DNA from: Hyphomicrobium sp. NDB2Meth4
GTDB taxonomy: Bacteria; Pseudomonadota; Alphaproteobacteria; Rhizobiales; Hyphomicrobiaceae
Reading direction: 5' to 3'
NCBI RefSeq assembly: GCF_900117445.1
Contig: NZ_FPEJ01000013.1
Coordinates: 434,001-498,000, forward strand
DNA length: 64,000 bases
Shown here: in pieces, positions 9,906 to 18,070 of the stretch
How positions within the stretch are numbered: the first letter of the stretch is position 1
How the letters are laid out: every line of letters begins with the position of its first letter
Made by a program: the position numbers and the translations under genes
Notes under the pieces: generated by a model
Databases searched by the model: none
Told to the model about the DNA's origin: nothing
What the model saw: only the letters and a program-made list of their open reading frames with translations

Positions 9906-10178
9906 ATGGACGAAGTTGGCACCAAGATCGTCGAGATCCTGAAGAAGCACATGAAGGAGCCGCGCGACGACATCTCGATGTCGACGCCGCTTACGGATCT
10001 CAAGATTGAATCCCTCGATCTGGCGATGATCGTTTTTGATATCGAAGATACGTTTGGCATTGAAATCCCTTACAACGCCAACGAGGATGTCGAGGATTTC
10101 AAGACCGTTGGTTCGGTTGTCGATCGCGTTAAGGAGCTGGTTGCTAAAGGCCCAGCCGCTGCCGGCGCCAAGGCCTAA
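9906..10178 (+). CDS. Acyl carrier protein
   Basis: Small acidic carrier (90 residues) that holds growing acyl chains on a phosphopantetheine arm. The attachment serine is predicted at residue 36 in LKIESLDLAMIVFDIE; the usual DSL is ESL here. Helix III residues FGIEIPYN match acyl carrier proteins. ATG 9906 follows GGGAGACTGAT. Length and sequence differ from the specialised rhizobial AcpXL, and housekeeping acpP normally sits with fabG and fabF, so this is probably an accessory carrier. The ketosynthase 145 bases downstream on the same strand is its likely partner. Confidence 0.9.
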   Translation: MDEVGTKIVEILKKHMKEPRDDISMSTPLTDLKIESLDLAMIVFDIEDTFGIEIPYNANEDVEDFKTVGSVVDRVKELVAKGPAAAGAKA

Positions 10179-10323
10179 CCTACAGATACGAACGCTGGCA
10201 TCGGGGCACTTAAGTGTGCCCTTGCCATATCTCTCAGCGAGCTCCCCCCCGAGGCGCTTTTGCCGGCTCGCATCATAACTCTCGCGGCGCCAGTGCGCCG
10301 CTCACAACCGAGCAGGTAACTAG

Positions 10324-11568
10324 ATGTCAAACGCGAACGGCGCGCGCCGCGTCGTGGTGACCGGAATGGGCGCCGTGACGCCGATCGGCCTCAATGTGGC
10401 CGATCTCTGGGCCTCGATGCACGAGGGCAAGTGCGGTGTTACCGAGCTTGGCGGTTTTCCCGTCGACGATCTGAAGATCCTGATCGCCGCTCAGATCAAG
10501 GACTTCGATCCTAAAGTACGTCTCAAGCATTTCCAGCGCGATAAGCTGGTTATGCACGCCGACCGCTATTCCTGGTTCGCCGCTGCCGCCGCCGACGAGG
10601 CCGTGCGCCAATCGGGCCTCACATTCCCTGTCGCCGATCCTTATCGCTCGGCCTGCATCATCGGTTCGGGCGCTGGCGGTCTGACGACCTACGAGCAGTC
10701 CTACCGGGCCCTGTTCCTCGAAGGTAAGCGCGCCACTCATCCGTTGACGCTTCTGCGCATCATCGGCTCTTCGGCCAGCGCTCACGTCGGCATTGAGTTC
10801 GGCATCAAGGGACCGACCTTCGCGACCTGCAGCGCCTGCTCGACGGCAACCCATGCCATCGGCATCGCCCGCGACTACATCAAGAACGGCGTCGTCGACG
10901 TCGCCATTGCCGGCGCCTCGGAGTCGGTCATCAACTACGGCACCATGAAGGCCTGGCAGGCATTGCACGTGCTGTCGCCGGAAGGCTGCTTCCCGTTCGC
11001 CAAGAAGCGCAACGGCACCGTGCTCGGTGAGGGCGCAGGTGTCCTCGTGCTGGAATCCTATGAGCATGCCAAGGCGCGTGGCGCCACCATCCTGGCCGAG
11101 ATCGCCGGCTACGGCATGACCTCGGACGCCAAGGACATGGTGAACCCCGACATCGAAGGGCCGCGCGAAGCCATGCGCATGGCGCTCGACGATGCTCAGA
11201 TTTCGCCGGCGGACATCCAGTATCTCAACGCGCACGGCACCGCGACGACGATTAACGACGCCAACGAGACGCGCGCAATCAAGGCAGTCTTTGGCAACCA
11301 CGCCAAGAACCTCGCCATCTCCTCGACCAAGTCGATGACCGGCCACCCCCTCGGTGCGGGCGGCGGCATCGAAGCAGCGGCCTGCATCAGCGCGATGCGG
11401 GAGGGATGGGTCCCGCCGACCATCGGCCTGGACGATCCCGATCCCGAATGCGACCTCGATTACATCCCCAATGTCGGCCGCAAGCTCGACGTGACGTACG
11501 CCATGTCGAACTCGTTTGCCTTCGGCGGCCTCAACGCCGTGCTGGTTTTTGGTCCTCCGCCCGCCTGA
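10324..11568 (+). CDS. Beta-ketoacyl-ACP synthase, catalytically complete
   Basis: FabF-like condensing enzyme of 414 residues. The thiolase-fold active site is intact: Cys172 in FATCSACSTATHAIG, the first histidine in LNAHGTATTINDANE, and the second in STKSMTGHPLGAGGG. The segment around residues 70-100 ([24 protein letters not shown]) is shared with the second ketosynthase at 23.6-24.8 kb but is not typical of housekeeping FabF, which marks both as one subfamily. ATG 10324 follows AGGTAACTAG. It probably extends acyl chains held by the carrier protein just upstream; the final product is unknown. Confidence 0.9.
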   Translation: MSNANGARRVVVTGMGAVTPIGLNVADLWASMHEGKCGVTELGGFPVDDLKILIAAQIKDFDPKVRLKHFQRDKLVMHADRYSWFAAAAADEAVRQSGLTFPVADPYRSACIIGSGAGGLTTYEQSYRALFLEGKRATHPLTLLRIIGSSASAHVGIEFGIKGPTFATCSACSTATHAIGIARDYIKNGVVDVAIAGASESVINYGTMKAWQALHVLSPEGCFPFAKKRNGTVLGEGAGVLVLESYEHAKARGATILAEIAGYGMTSDAKDMVNPDIEGPREAMRMALDDAQISPADIQYLNAHGTATTINDANETRAIKAVFGNHAKNLAISSTKSMTGHPLGAGGGIEAAACISAMREGWVPPTIGLDDPDPECDLDYIPNVGRKLDVTYAMSNSFAFGGLNAVLVFGPPPA

Positions 11569-11605
11569 TAGGCGGCCGATCAACAACGCGCACTGACAGT
11601 CTTTT

Positions 11606-11635
11606 GCGCCACGCCTCATCGGGCGTGGCGCTTTT
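11606..11635 (+). terminator. Rho-independent terminator after the ketosynthase gene
   Basis: A perfect stem GCGCCACGCC / GGCGTGGCGC (11606-11615 with 11622-11631) with a six-base loop is followed by TTTT. It lies 38 bases after the stop at 11568 and should end the acp-ketosynthase transcript. Confidence 0.85.
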
Positions 11636-11830
11636 GCATCCACCAGTTCGCTCCGGATTCATCTTGTTTCCCAAAGCCTTTCAGCATGCAGCGTGAAGTG
11701 CTTAGGTCCAGCAGAGCTTGCGGGCGCCCCGCGCCGCTGGTGATGGTGCACGCCAGGGTATTGCTGACAAACCGTGGCAATGACAGATTGTCGCCAACGG
11801 CAGCATGAGACTGACCGGCTTGGGAGGCGG

Positions 11831-12217
11831 ATGATGCGCGAGATTGTGATCCGTGCAGGGAAGGTGGCCATCCGCGCGCGCCTCCTCGAAACGCCTACCG
11901 CGGAACGCATTTGGGCTGCGCTCCCCATCCATGCTGAGGCCAGCCTGTGGGGACATGAAGTCTATTTCAGCGCTCCCGTCAGTTCCGAGACTGAGCCGGG
12001 TGCCCGCGAGGTCGTCAACGCCGGGGAAATCGCCTTCTGGCCGGATGGCGAGGCCATCGCCATCGGCTTTGGACCCACCCCATTATCTCGGCGCGGAGAA
12101 ATCCGAATGGCCAGCCCGTGCAATATCTGGGCAATGGCACTCGATGACGTCAGCCGGCTGAAGGGTGTGCATGCCGGCGAAGGCGTCTCCATCGTCGACG
12201 CCAACCTTGAGGCGTAG
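11831..12217 (+). CDS. Cyclophilin-like fold protein (DUF3830-like)
   Basis: A 128-residue protein starting MMREIVIRAGKVAIRARLLETPTAERIW. The pattern TAERIWAALP...GHEVYFSAP...GEIAFWPDGEAIAIGFGPTPLS resembles the small cyclophilin-like family (DUF3830/DUF369) of unknown function. ATG 11831 or the adjacent ATG 11834 is preceded by GGAGGC; the longer frame from 11774 has no ribosome site. It stands alone between the ketosynthase terminator and the convergent idi. Assignment rests on the overall pattern, with no catalytic motif to confirm it. Confidence 0.7.
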   Translation: MMREIVIRAGKVAIRARLLETPTAERIWAALPIHAEASLWGHEVYFSAPVSSETEPGAREVVNAGEIAFWPDGEAIAIGFGPTPLSRRGEIRMASPCNIWAMALDDVSRLKGVHAGEGVSIVDANLEA

Positions 12218-12463
12218 GGCGCGCTTCTGCGCGCAAGAGCGCCTTCTTGTGCAACGCAGCGATTGTGCTAGCCTTTAACTCCCCTCGATTGGTCACGAGC
12301 ATTGACCGCCACGAGGGGGAGGATCGCCAGTGGAAATGGTTTTGCGGTTTCTTGTCGGCGTCGCGGCGGCCTGGATCACCCCGGATCCCGCCCCGCAACA
12401 GGCCCAGCTGTCGGCCTACGAGGAGCGCTGTCCCGAGCAGCGTTGCCACCTGCGGCTCGTGCG

Positions 12464-12997
12464 CTAGGGGTCTACATTGGCCGCATTGGGAAGGTCTCGT
12501 TCCAGATATATTCGAAACCAGGTCGTGAACCGGTCCGGATTGCGCGCTGCATCGGCTTGAATGTCGGCCAGCGGGCGCCAGCAATGCGCCTCGGCCTCTT
12601 CATCGTCGGGCCGAACGTCCCCGTCCCAGCAGCCGGTGAAGATGTGCACGTACTCGTGCTCAATGAGGCCGCTGCCGACATCGGCGCGATAAACAAGGCT
12701 GTGCAGCGGCGTGAGCGGGCAGGAAAAGCCCATCTCTTCCTCGAGCCGCCGCGCGGCGGCAGCCGCAGTATCCTCTCCCGGACGCGGGTGGCCGCAGCAA
12801 GCATTGGTCCACAGTCCGCCCGAGTGATACTTGCCCGGATGCCGCTTCTGCAGGAGCATCTTGCCCGCGCCATCGTCAATGAGAACTGAAAACGCCCGAT
12901 GCAGATCGCCGCGCTGATGCGTCAGCAGCTTCGGCGCCGTGCCGAGCGGATTATCTTCGCGGTCGACGAGGATGACCTCCTCCAGAGCATCGATCAT
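12464..12997 (-). CDS. idi: Isopentenyl-diphosphate delta-isomerase, type 1
   Basis: Nudix-fold enzyme (177 residues) that interconverts isopentenyl and dimethylallyl diphosphate. The hallmark LWTNACCGHP (catalytic Cys67 or 68 region) and the Nudix-like LEEEMGFSCPLTP are both present, and GKMLLQKRHPGKYHSGG fits the family. The start codon overlaps the stop of the upstream phosphatase gene by four bases, so the two are co-translated. Alphaproteobacteria using the MEP pathway can live without type 1 Idi. Its place beside an EboF-like gene and across from a UbiA-type prenyltransferase suggests it supplies prenyl precursors to this island, which is an inference. Confidence 0.93.
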   Translation of the reverse strand: MIDALEEVILVDREDNPLGTAPKLLTHQRGDLHRAFSVLIDDGAGKMLLQKRHPGKYHSGGLWTNACCGHPRPGEDTAAAAARRLEEEMGFSCPLTPLHSLVYRADVGSGLIEHEYVHIFTGCWDGDVRPDDEEAEAHCWRPLADIQADAARNPDRFTTWFRIYLERDLPNAANVDP

Positions 12998-14415
12998 GCT
13001 CGCGTGTGCTCCATCTCCGCAGCCTTTTGCGGCTGTCTCTCCACCCCGAAAATGTGATCCAGCATAATCTGCTTGATCTCGCTAGCTTTGATCACGCCGC
13101 CCGGCAGCATGCCCGGCGCCGACGACATGACAAGCGGGCTGCGCTCCGGCGAATTGTCCGCCCGCCCATGTGAACCCCGCACCAGCGCGGCGTCGAGCGG
13201 AATGACGTCCATCAGGGCGCGCAATCCGAGCGCCCGCTTCAGCAGCCGCCAGCCGATTGCCAGTTTGGGCCACTTGATCTCAGGGTCGAGAAACAGCTCG
13301 ACCGGATCATACCCCGGCTTGCGATGAATCTCGACCAGCCTCGCAAAATCCGGCGCCCGGGCGTCATCGAGCCAGTAGTAGTAGGTAAACCACGCGTCTG
13401 GGCGTGCGATCGCAACAAGTTCGCCCGATCGCTCGTGGTCGAGACCATGCGCGCGTTTTTCCTCAGCCCCCCAGATCTCGTCGATACCACCAGTTTGCTC
13501 CAGCACGGCCCTGACCCGCGGGATGTCGTCCGGATCGGCGATGTAGACATGCGCCACCTGATGGTCAGCGAGCGCGAAAGCGCGCGACTGGGGCGCATCT
13601 AGCAATTCTCCGCCCAGCTCATCCCGGACCGCGAGGAAGCCAGATTGGCGCAGCGCGCGGTTGATGTGCACCGGCCGCTTCACCGGCACGATCCCGTACT
13701 CGGACACGATCATCACATGGCGTCCGGACGCGTCCGCAGCTTTGACGAGATCGCCTACGACATCGTCGATCTCGCGCAGGTCGGCTGCGATGCCCGGATT
13801 GTCCGGCCCCAGCCGCTGCAGCACGTAGTCGAGGTGCGGCAGGTAGGCGAGGGTCAGAGTCGGATTGCGGCTCGCCATGACGTGCAACGTGGCGTCCGCT
13901 ATCCACCGCGTCGATGATATGTTCGTCGCAGGCCCCCAGAACGAGAACAGCGGAAACGTCCCCAGCTTCGCGGTCAGCTCATCGCGAAGCTCCGACGGCT
14001 GCGCATAGCAGTCGGGGATCTTCCGTCCGTCCGCTTTGTAGATCGGTCGCGGCGTCACCGCGTAATCTGCACTGGAGGCCATGTTGAACCACCAGAACAT
14101 GTTTGCGCACGTGAAAGCCTTATCGCGCCGCTTGCCCGCGTCCCAAACCCGCTCTCCACTGAGCAGCTTGTTCGACTGGCGCCACAGCCAGATCTCCGCC
14201 AGATCCCGAAACAGCCAGCCGTTGCCGACCGCACCGTGATCAGTCGGCGGCGTGCCTGTGAGGAACGTCGCCTGCACCGAGCAAGTTACGGCGGGCGTCA
14301 CGGTTTGCAGCGGACGCACGCCCGAACGCTGGGCGAACGCCGCGAGATTGGGTGTGTGCTCCCCGATCAGCTCCGGTGTCAGCCCGACGACATTGAGAAC
14401 GAGGAGGGGATGCAT
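12994..14415 (-). CDS. eboF: EboF-like alkaline phosphatase / nucleotide pyrophosphatase family protein
   Basis: A 473-residue member of the phosphodiesterase/alkaline phosphatase superfamily. Visible metal-site segments are VLNVVGLTPELIGEHTP near the start, the nucleophile region TPAVTCSVQATFLTG, YLPHLDYVLQRLGPD, and VSEYGIVPV in place of the usual SDHGM. There is no signal peptide, so it is probably cytoplasmic. The family member in ebo clusters of cyanobacteria, Bacteroidetes and proteobacteria is called EboF, and the other five ebo genes lie 2.4 kb away in the opposite direction. The substrate is unknown. It starts 22 bases after the cytochrome gene and overlaps idi by four bases. Confidence 0.8.
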   Translation of the reverse strand: MHPLLVLNVVGLTPELIGEHTPNLAAFAQRSGVRPLQTVTPAVTCSVQATFLTGTPPTDHGAVGNGWLFRDLAEIWLWRQSNKLLSGERVWDAGKRRDKAFTCANMFWWFNMASSADYAVTPRPIYKADGRKIPDCYAQPSELRDELTAKLGTFPLFSFWGPATNISSTRWIADATLHVMASRNPTLTLAYLPHLDYVLQRLGPDNPGIAADLREIDDVVGDLVKAADASGRHVMIVSEYGIVPVKRPVHINRALRQSGFLAVRDELGGELLDAPQSRAFALADHQVAHVYIADPDDIPRVRAVLEQTGGIDEIWGAEEKRAHGLDHERSGELVAIARPDAWFTYYYWLDDARAPDFARLVEIHRKPGYDPVELFLDPEIKWPKLAIGWRLLKRALGLRALMDVIPLDAALVRGSHGRADNSPERSPLVMSSAPGMLPGGVIKASEIKQIMLDHIFGVERQPQKAAEMEHTRA

Positions 14416-14437
14416 GACCGAGCCGTAACGCCCTCCG

Positions 14438-14893
14438 CTACTTCTTCAGCGAGTCGATGAAGGCGATGATCTTCAGGATCTGATCCTGTGTCATGCCACG
14501 CTTGGAGAATGGACGCATCGCGCCGGCGGCACCCGAGTGGATGACCTCGAACTTGCCGACATCGGTGTTCGCGCGCGAGTTGATCACGACGTCGTCGATC
14601 AGGTTCGGACCCATGCCACCCGACGCATCTGGCTTGTGGCAGACTTGGCAGTTGTCATTGAAGATCTTCTTCCCTTCGGCAATCGCGTCGGCATTACCAA
14701 CGTATGGGTTCGTCCCCGTTTCGTGGAACGACTTCACGGCATCGGTGAACGTCTCTCCTTTGATGGGGCTGAGGTCCAGCGGCGAGTCATCAAGAGCGTT
14801 GCGGAACTCGATGGCGATGGCGGGGATGGCGAACGTGACCGCGGCAACGGTCAGGACTGCGAGAGTGCGCGACGCACGCTGTGTGAGGGACAT
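14438..14893 (-). CDS. Secreted c-type cytochrome resembling methanol-dehydrogenase cytochrome cL
   Basis: Periplasmic monohaem cytochrome of 151 residues. A signal peptide occupies about residues 1-27 (TLAVLTVAAVTFAIPAIA). Haem attachment is at Cys82, Cys85 and His86 in NDNCQVCHKPDASGGMGPNL, and a distal methionine is likely in AMRPFSKRGM. The stretch PLDLSPIKGETFTDAVKSF...TGTNPYVGN resembles the MxaG/XoxG group that accepts electrons from PQQ alcohol dehydrogenases. It follows the sugar dehydrogenase gene by 93 bases, so it is the probable electron acceptor of that enzyme. The specific partner assignment is inference from adjacency. Confidence 0.85.
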   Translation of the reverse strand: MSLTQRASRTLAVLTVAAVTFAIPAIAIEFRNALDDSPLDLSPIKGETFTDAVKSFHETGTNPYVGNADAIAEGKKIFNDNCQVCHKPDASGGMGPNLIDDVVINSRANTDVGKFEVIHSGAAGAMRPFSKRGMTQDQILKIIAFIDSLKK

Positions 14894-14926
14894 CGAGACT
14901 TTCCTATGGGATTTCGAGGCACCAAC

Positions 14927-14957
14927 AGGGCCTCTCGCAGACGGGAGCGAGAGGCCC
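14927..14957 (-). repeat. Intercistronic stem-loop
   Basis: A perfect 11-bp stem (GGGCCTCTCGC at 14927-14937 with GCGAGAGGCCC at 14947-14957) lies between the dehydrogenase stop and the cytochrome start. No run of U follows in the direction of transcription, so it is more likely an mRNA-stabilising or partial-termination hairpin than a full terminator. Confidence 0.7.
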
Positions 14958-14986
14958 TGGCGGTCAATGCAGGATCGTTTTGACGA

Positions 14987-16405
14987 TCACTTCCGGGTCT
15001 TGGCGACTTCCGCGCCAGCCGGCACTTTGTCAGCCGCTACCACGCGCCAGAGCGCGCCCGGCGGGTTCGCCAGCGGGCCCTTGTCGTCGGTGTAGAAGCA
15101 GTCGCAGTTGACGGCGAGCACGGTGCCGTCCTCGTCGTTGTTGCCCGAGGTGAACTGCAGAGAAGTCTGCAGCAGCTCCTGCAGCTGCCACTTCTTGCCG
15201 TCCCAACCCGTGCCGAACACGCGGCCCGAGCACCAGTCGCCGGTGAGGAACACGCCGTTCATGCCAGCGTAGTTGGCAACGCCGAGGCCCATGACCGAGC
15301 AGCCCCAGCCGTCCTTGAGCTTCTCAGCACCCGGATAGGGCTCCTGGTGCGGATACTCGGCGACCGGAAGCACGCCCACCTGCGGGCACTTGTCGTCGGG
15401 TCCCGTCATCGGATGGCAGTTCGTACCCATGTTGAACTTCCAGCCGTAGTTCTCGCCACCCTTGCTGTTGGCCGGCTGCCAGTCGATCTCTTCGAGATGG
15501 TTCTGGCCGACGTCGGCGATGAACAAACCGCCGTTCTTCCGGTCGAAGCGGAACGAGTAGGGGTTACGCAGACCGTAAGCCCAGATCTCCGGACGCGTGC
15601 CCATGTGGATCTTGGAGAAGCCTTCTTCGGTGATGCCGAAGAGCGCCATCATGCGATCCTGGTAGGCATGAGCAAAAGGATTGTCGTCAGGAACCTTGTA
15701 GCCGACGTTGTCCGGCGTATTGACGTCGATGCGGAGCAGCTTGCCCCACAGCACATCCTTGCGCTGACCGGCGTCGAGGGGGTCACCCTCCCAGCCGGCG
15801 TCACCCTTGCCGACATAGAGATAGCCGTCGGGCCCGAACTCGATGCCGCCGCCGTAGTGGTTGTAATAGGGCTGCGGGATGATGGTGATGACCTTGGCGG
15901 ATTTCTGCGCCTGATCGACCGTCACTTCATCGGGGCTGCCCGAATCCACTGTATAGCGCGTGATCATGTGCGCGCCGTTGAATGGCAGAGACGAGTAGCT
16001 GACGTAGAAGTAGCCGTTCTCTTTGAACTTCGGATCGAAGACGACGGACCACAGGCCCTGCTCGACGAAGCCGGTCTGAACTTCCGAGCCGAGCGGCGTA
16101 TTCTTTGTGAGGTCGAGGAACGGCTTCTCCAGAACCTTGCCGTCCTTTACGACCTTGATGCGACCAACGCGCTCCACCACGAAGATTCGACCAGAACCAT
16201 CAAATGCTGAAGCGACGCCGACTGGATCGTTGAACCCATCAGCGATCTTCACGAGCGCGATTTTAGGATCGCCAGGCAGCTTTCCTCCGGGACGCGCGAC
16301 CTGCGAGGCCTCGGTCGGCACTGTCTGGGCAGCGACCGCAGTCACTCCCAGAGTGCCGAGCGCGGCCATCCCTATCGACGCGGCCTTTAGCAACCGCATT
16401 CCCAT
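14987..16405 (-). CDS. PQQ-dependent sugar dehydrogenase family protein, secreted
   Basis: Six-bladed beta-propeller of the glucose/sorbosone dehydrogenase family, 472 residues. A signal peptide (LLKAASIGMAALGTLGVTAVAAQ) sends it to the periplasm. Family landmarks are DGFNDPVGVAS, GRIFVVERVGRIKVV, QGLWSVVFDPKF, NHYGGGIEFGPDGYLYVGKG (containing the catalytic histidine region), EIWAYGLRNPYSFRFD and ADVGQNHLEEID. ATG 16405 was chosen because GGGAGA sits eight bases upstream; ATG 16426 lacks this. It is first in the minus-strand run that continues with cytochrome, eboF and idi, and it faces eboD across a 450-base promoter region. The substrate cannot be read from sequence. Confidence 0.87.
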   Translation of the reverse strand: MGMRLLKAASIGMAALGTLGVTAVAAQTVPTEASQVARPGGKLPGDPKIALVKIADGFNDPVGVASAFDGSGRIFVVERVGRIKVVKDGKVLEKPFLDLTKNTPLGSEVQTGFVEQGLWSVVFDPKFKENGYFYVSYSSLPFNGAHMITRYTVDSGSPDEVTVDQAQKSAKVITIIPQPYYNHYGGGIEFGPDGYLYVGKGDAGWEGDPLDAGQRKDVLWGKLLRIDVNTPDNVGYKVPDDNPFAHAYQDRMMALFGITEEGFSKIHMGTRPEIWAYGLRNPYSFRFDRKNGGLFIADVGQNHLEEIDWQPANSKGGENYGWKFNMGTNCHPMTGPDDKCPQVGVLPVAEYPHQEPYPGAEKLKDGWGCSVMGLGVANYAGMNGVFLTGDWCSGRVFGTGWDGKKWQLQELLQTSLQFTSGNNDEDGTVLAVNCDCFYTDDKGPLANPPGALWRVVAADKVPAGAEVAKTRK

Positions 16406-16858
16406 TGAACGTTCTCCCATTTCCATTGTCGCGACTTATTCTCGCGTTGCGCGTTTGCGCTGGTAGCCGCATCAATTCGATGTCCCGGTGATCTGGAGCA
16501 CCTGCCCTGCGGCGTTTGAACGCTAGTGAATGGAATTCCCCGAGACAATGGATAGGGGGCGCAGTTCCAGAATTTGACGCAAAGAGGAAAGTGTACGCAC
16601 AAAGAATTGCCACGCATTCCCGATCATTTTTGCCGGATTATCCATTGCCAAAAAGCGACGTTTCTGTTCGCGCGAGCGTTATGAGCAAAACCATTGCTTG
16701 GCCGCGTCAAAACGCGCATGATCCGCACTCCCAACGGCGCGACTGACAAACGATTGGTTCGCCGGGGTCCGGAAGGCCGCAGTGGCAAAAGCTCAGGTCG
16801 TTTCCGGCAAATGCTGATGGCAAATCGGCAAATAAACGCACGTCGTAAGGGGAAATGC
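16406..16858. promoter_or_regulatory. Divergent promoter region between the dehydrogenase and ebo runs
   Basis: About 450 bases with unusually low GC for this window, especially 16560-16640 and 16900-16990. No gene is supported. Both the leftward run (dehydrogenase, cytochrome, eboF, idi) and the rightward ebo run must start here, so shared regulation is likely. I could not identify a convincing operator. Confidence 0.55.
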
Positions 16859-18070
16859 GTGGGCAAGGCACTTGGTGACGCGCTGTCGAAAATTGAATCG
16901 TACAGCGAAGAACGAACTTTCATACAGCGGTTTTCTGTTTCCTATGATTTCCCTGTCTATTTTGCCCGAGATATTTTTTCCGAAACGAGTTCTGTTCTCG
17001 CCGAAGCATTGACACGCACCCCGGGAACGCGCCGGCGCACGGCTGTGTTCGTCGATGAGGGCGTCGTGCGTGAAATGCCAGATCTGCCGCGCCGCATCGC
17101 GGCCTACCTGGGGTCGGCCGGAAATGGCATCGAACTCGCCGGACCGGTCGAGATCATCGCTGGGGGCGAGGGCTGCAAGAACGACCCAGGCTTGGTTCTC
17201 GACCTTCAGCAGACGCTCGTCGATGCCGGGCTCGACCGTCATTCATACGTGCTCGGTGTCGGCGGTGGGGCGCTGCTCGATCTGATCGGCTACGTCGCCG
17301 CGACGACGCATCGTGGCATCCGGCACATTCGTGTTCCGACCACGGTTCTGGCGCAGAACGATTCCGGCGTCGGCGTGAAGAACGGCGTCAACGCGTTCGG
17401 CTGCAAGAACATGCTCGGCACGTTCGTGCCGCCCGTAGCCGTCATCAATGACTCTGCCTTCATCGATATCCTGCCCGGCCGCGACAAGCGCGCTGGCATG
17501 GCCGAGGCCGTCAAGGTTGCGCTCATTCGCGATGGCGCGTTCTTCGACTGGCTGGAAGAAAAAGCTGGCGCACTCTCGCTGTTTGCCTCCGAGCCGCTCG
17601 ATCATCTCATTCGCCATTGCGCGCTTTTGCATATGCGCCAGATCGCAACCGGAGGCGATCCGTTCGAGCGCGGCAGTGGCCGACCGCTCGATTTCGGGCA
17701 CTGGTCGGCGCACAAGCTGGAGGGCCTTTCGGGCTACGAGCTTCGGCACGGAGAAGCGGTCGCCATCGGCGTTGCGCTCGATACGCGCTATTCGGTCCTG
17801 GCCGGGCTTCTGCCGCCAGGCGAGGATTTGCGCGTGCGCGCCCTGCTGCACCGCCTCGGCTTCACCCTCTGGCATCCGGCCTGCGAAGCGCGCAACGAGA
17901 ATGGCGAACTGAAGCTGCTCGCGGGCCTCGAGGAGTTCCGCGAGCATCTCGGCGGCGAGCTGACGGTGACGCTTCTGTCCGCGATCGGCACCAGCGTCGA
18001 CGTCAACACGATGGACTCGGCCCTGATCGAACAGGCGATCGATTGGTTGCGACCGCAGGACGGCGTGTAA
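16859..18070 (+). CDS. eboD: EboD: 3-dehydroquinate synthase-like protein
   Basis: NAD- and metal-dependent sugar-phosphate cyclase-like protein, 403 residues from GTG 16859. The core begins FSVSYDFPVYFARDIF. VGGGALLDLIGYVAATTHRG, RVPTTVLAQNDSGVGVKNGVN, GMAEAVKVALIRDG and the metal-site region FGHWSAHKLE...LRHGEAVAIGVALD match the dehydroquinate synthase superfamily. I prefer GTG 16859 because AAGGGGAA precedes it; ATG 16811 or the frame start at 16694 would add an unconserved basic tail. A housekeeping aroB is normally beside aroK; here the gene overlaps eboE by one base (TAATG), which identifies it as the ebo paralogue. Confidence 0.88.
   Translation: MGKALGDALSKIESYSEERTFIQRFSVSYDFPVYFARDIFSETSSVLAEALTRTPGTRRRTAVFVDEGVVREMPDLPRRIAAYLGSAGNGIELAGPVEIIAGGEGCKNDPGLVLDLQQTLVDAGLDRHSYVLGVGGGALLDLIGYVAATTHRGIRHIRVPTTVLAQNDSGVGVKNGVNAFGCKNMLGTFVPPVAVINDSAFIDILPGRDKRAGMAEAVKVALIRDGAFFDWLEEKAGALSLFASEPLDHLIRHCALLHMRQIATGGDPFERGSGRPLDFGHWSAHKLEGLSGYELRHGEAVAIGVALDTRYSVLAGLLPPGEDLRVRALLHRLGFTLWHPACEARNENGELKLLAGLEEFREHLGGELTVTLLSAIGTSVDVNTMDSALIEQAIDWLRPQDGV

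Noticed and set aside
9906-10178. AcpXL, the carrier for very-long-chain lipid A acylation
   Set aside because: Length is close, but the sequence around the phosphopantetheine serine and the C-terminus differ, and lpxXL and the fabF1/F2 partners are absent.
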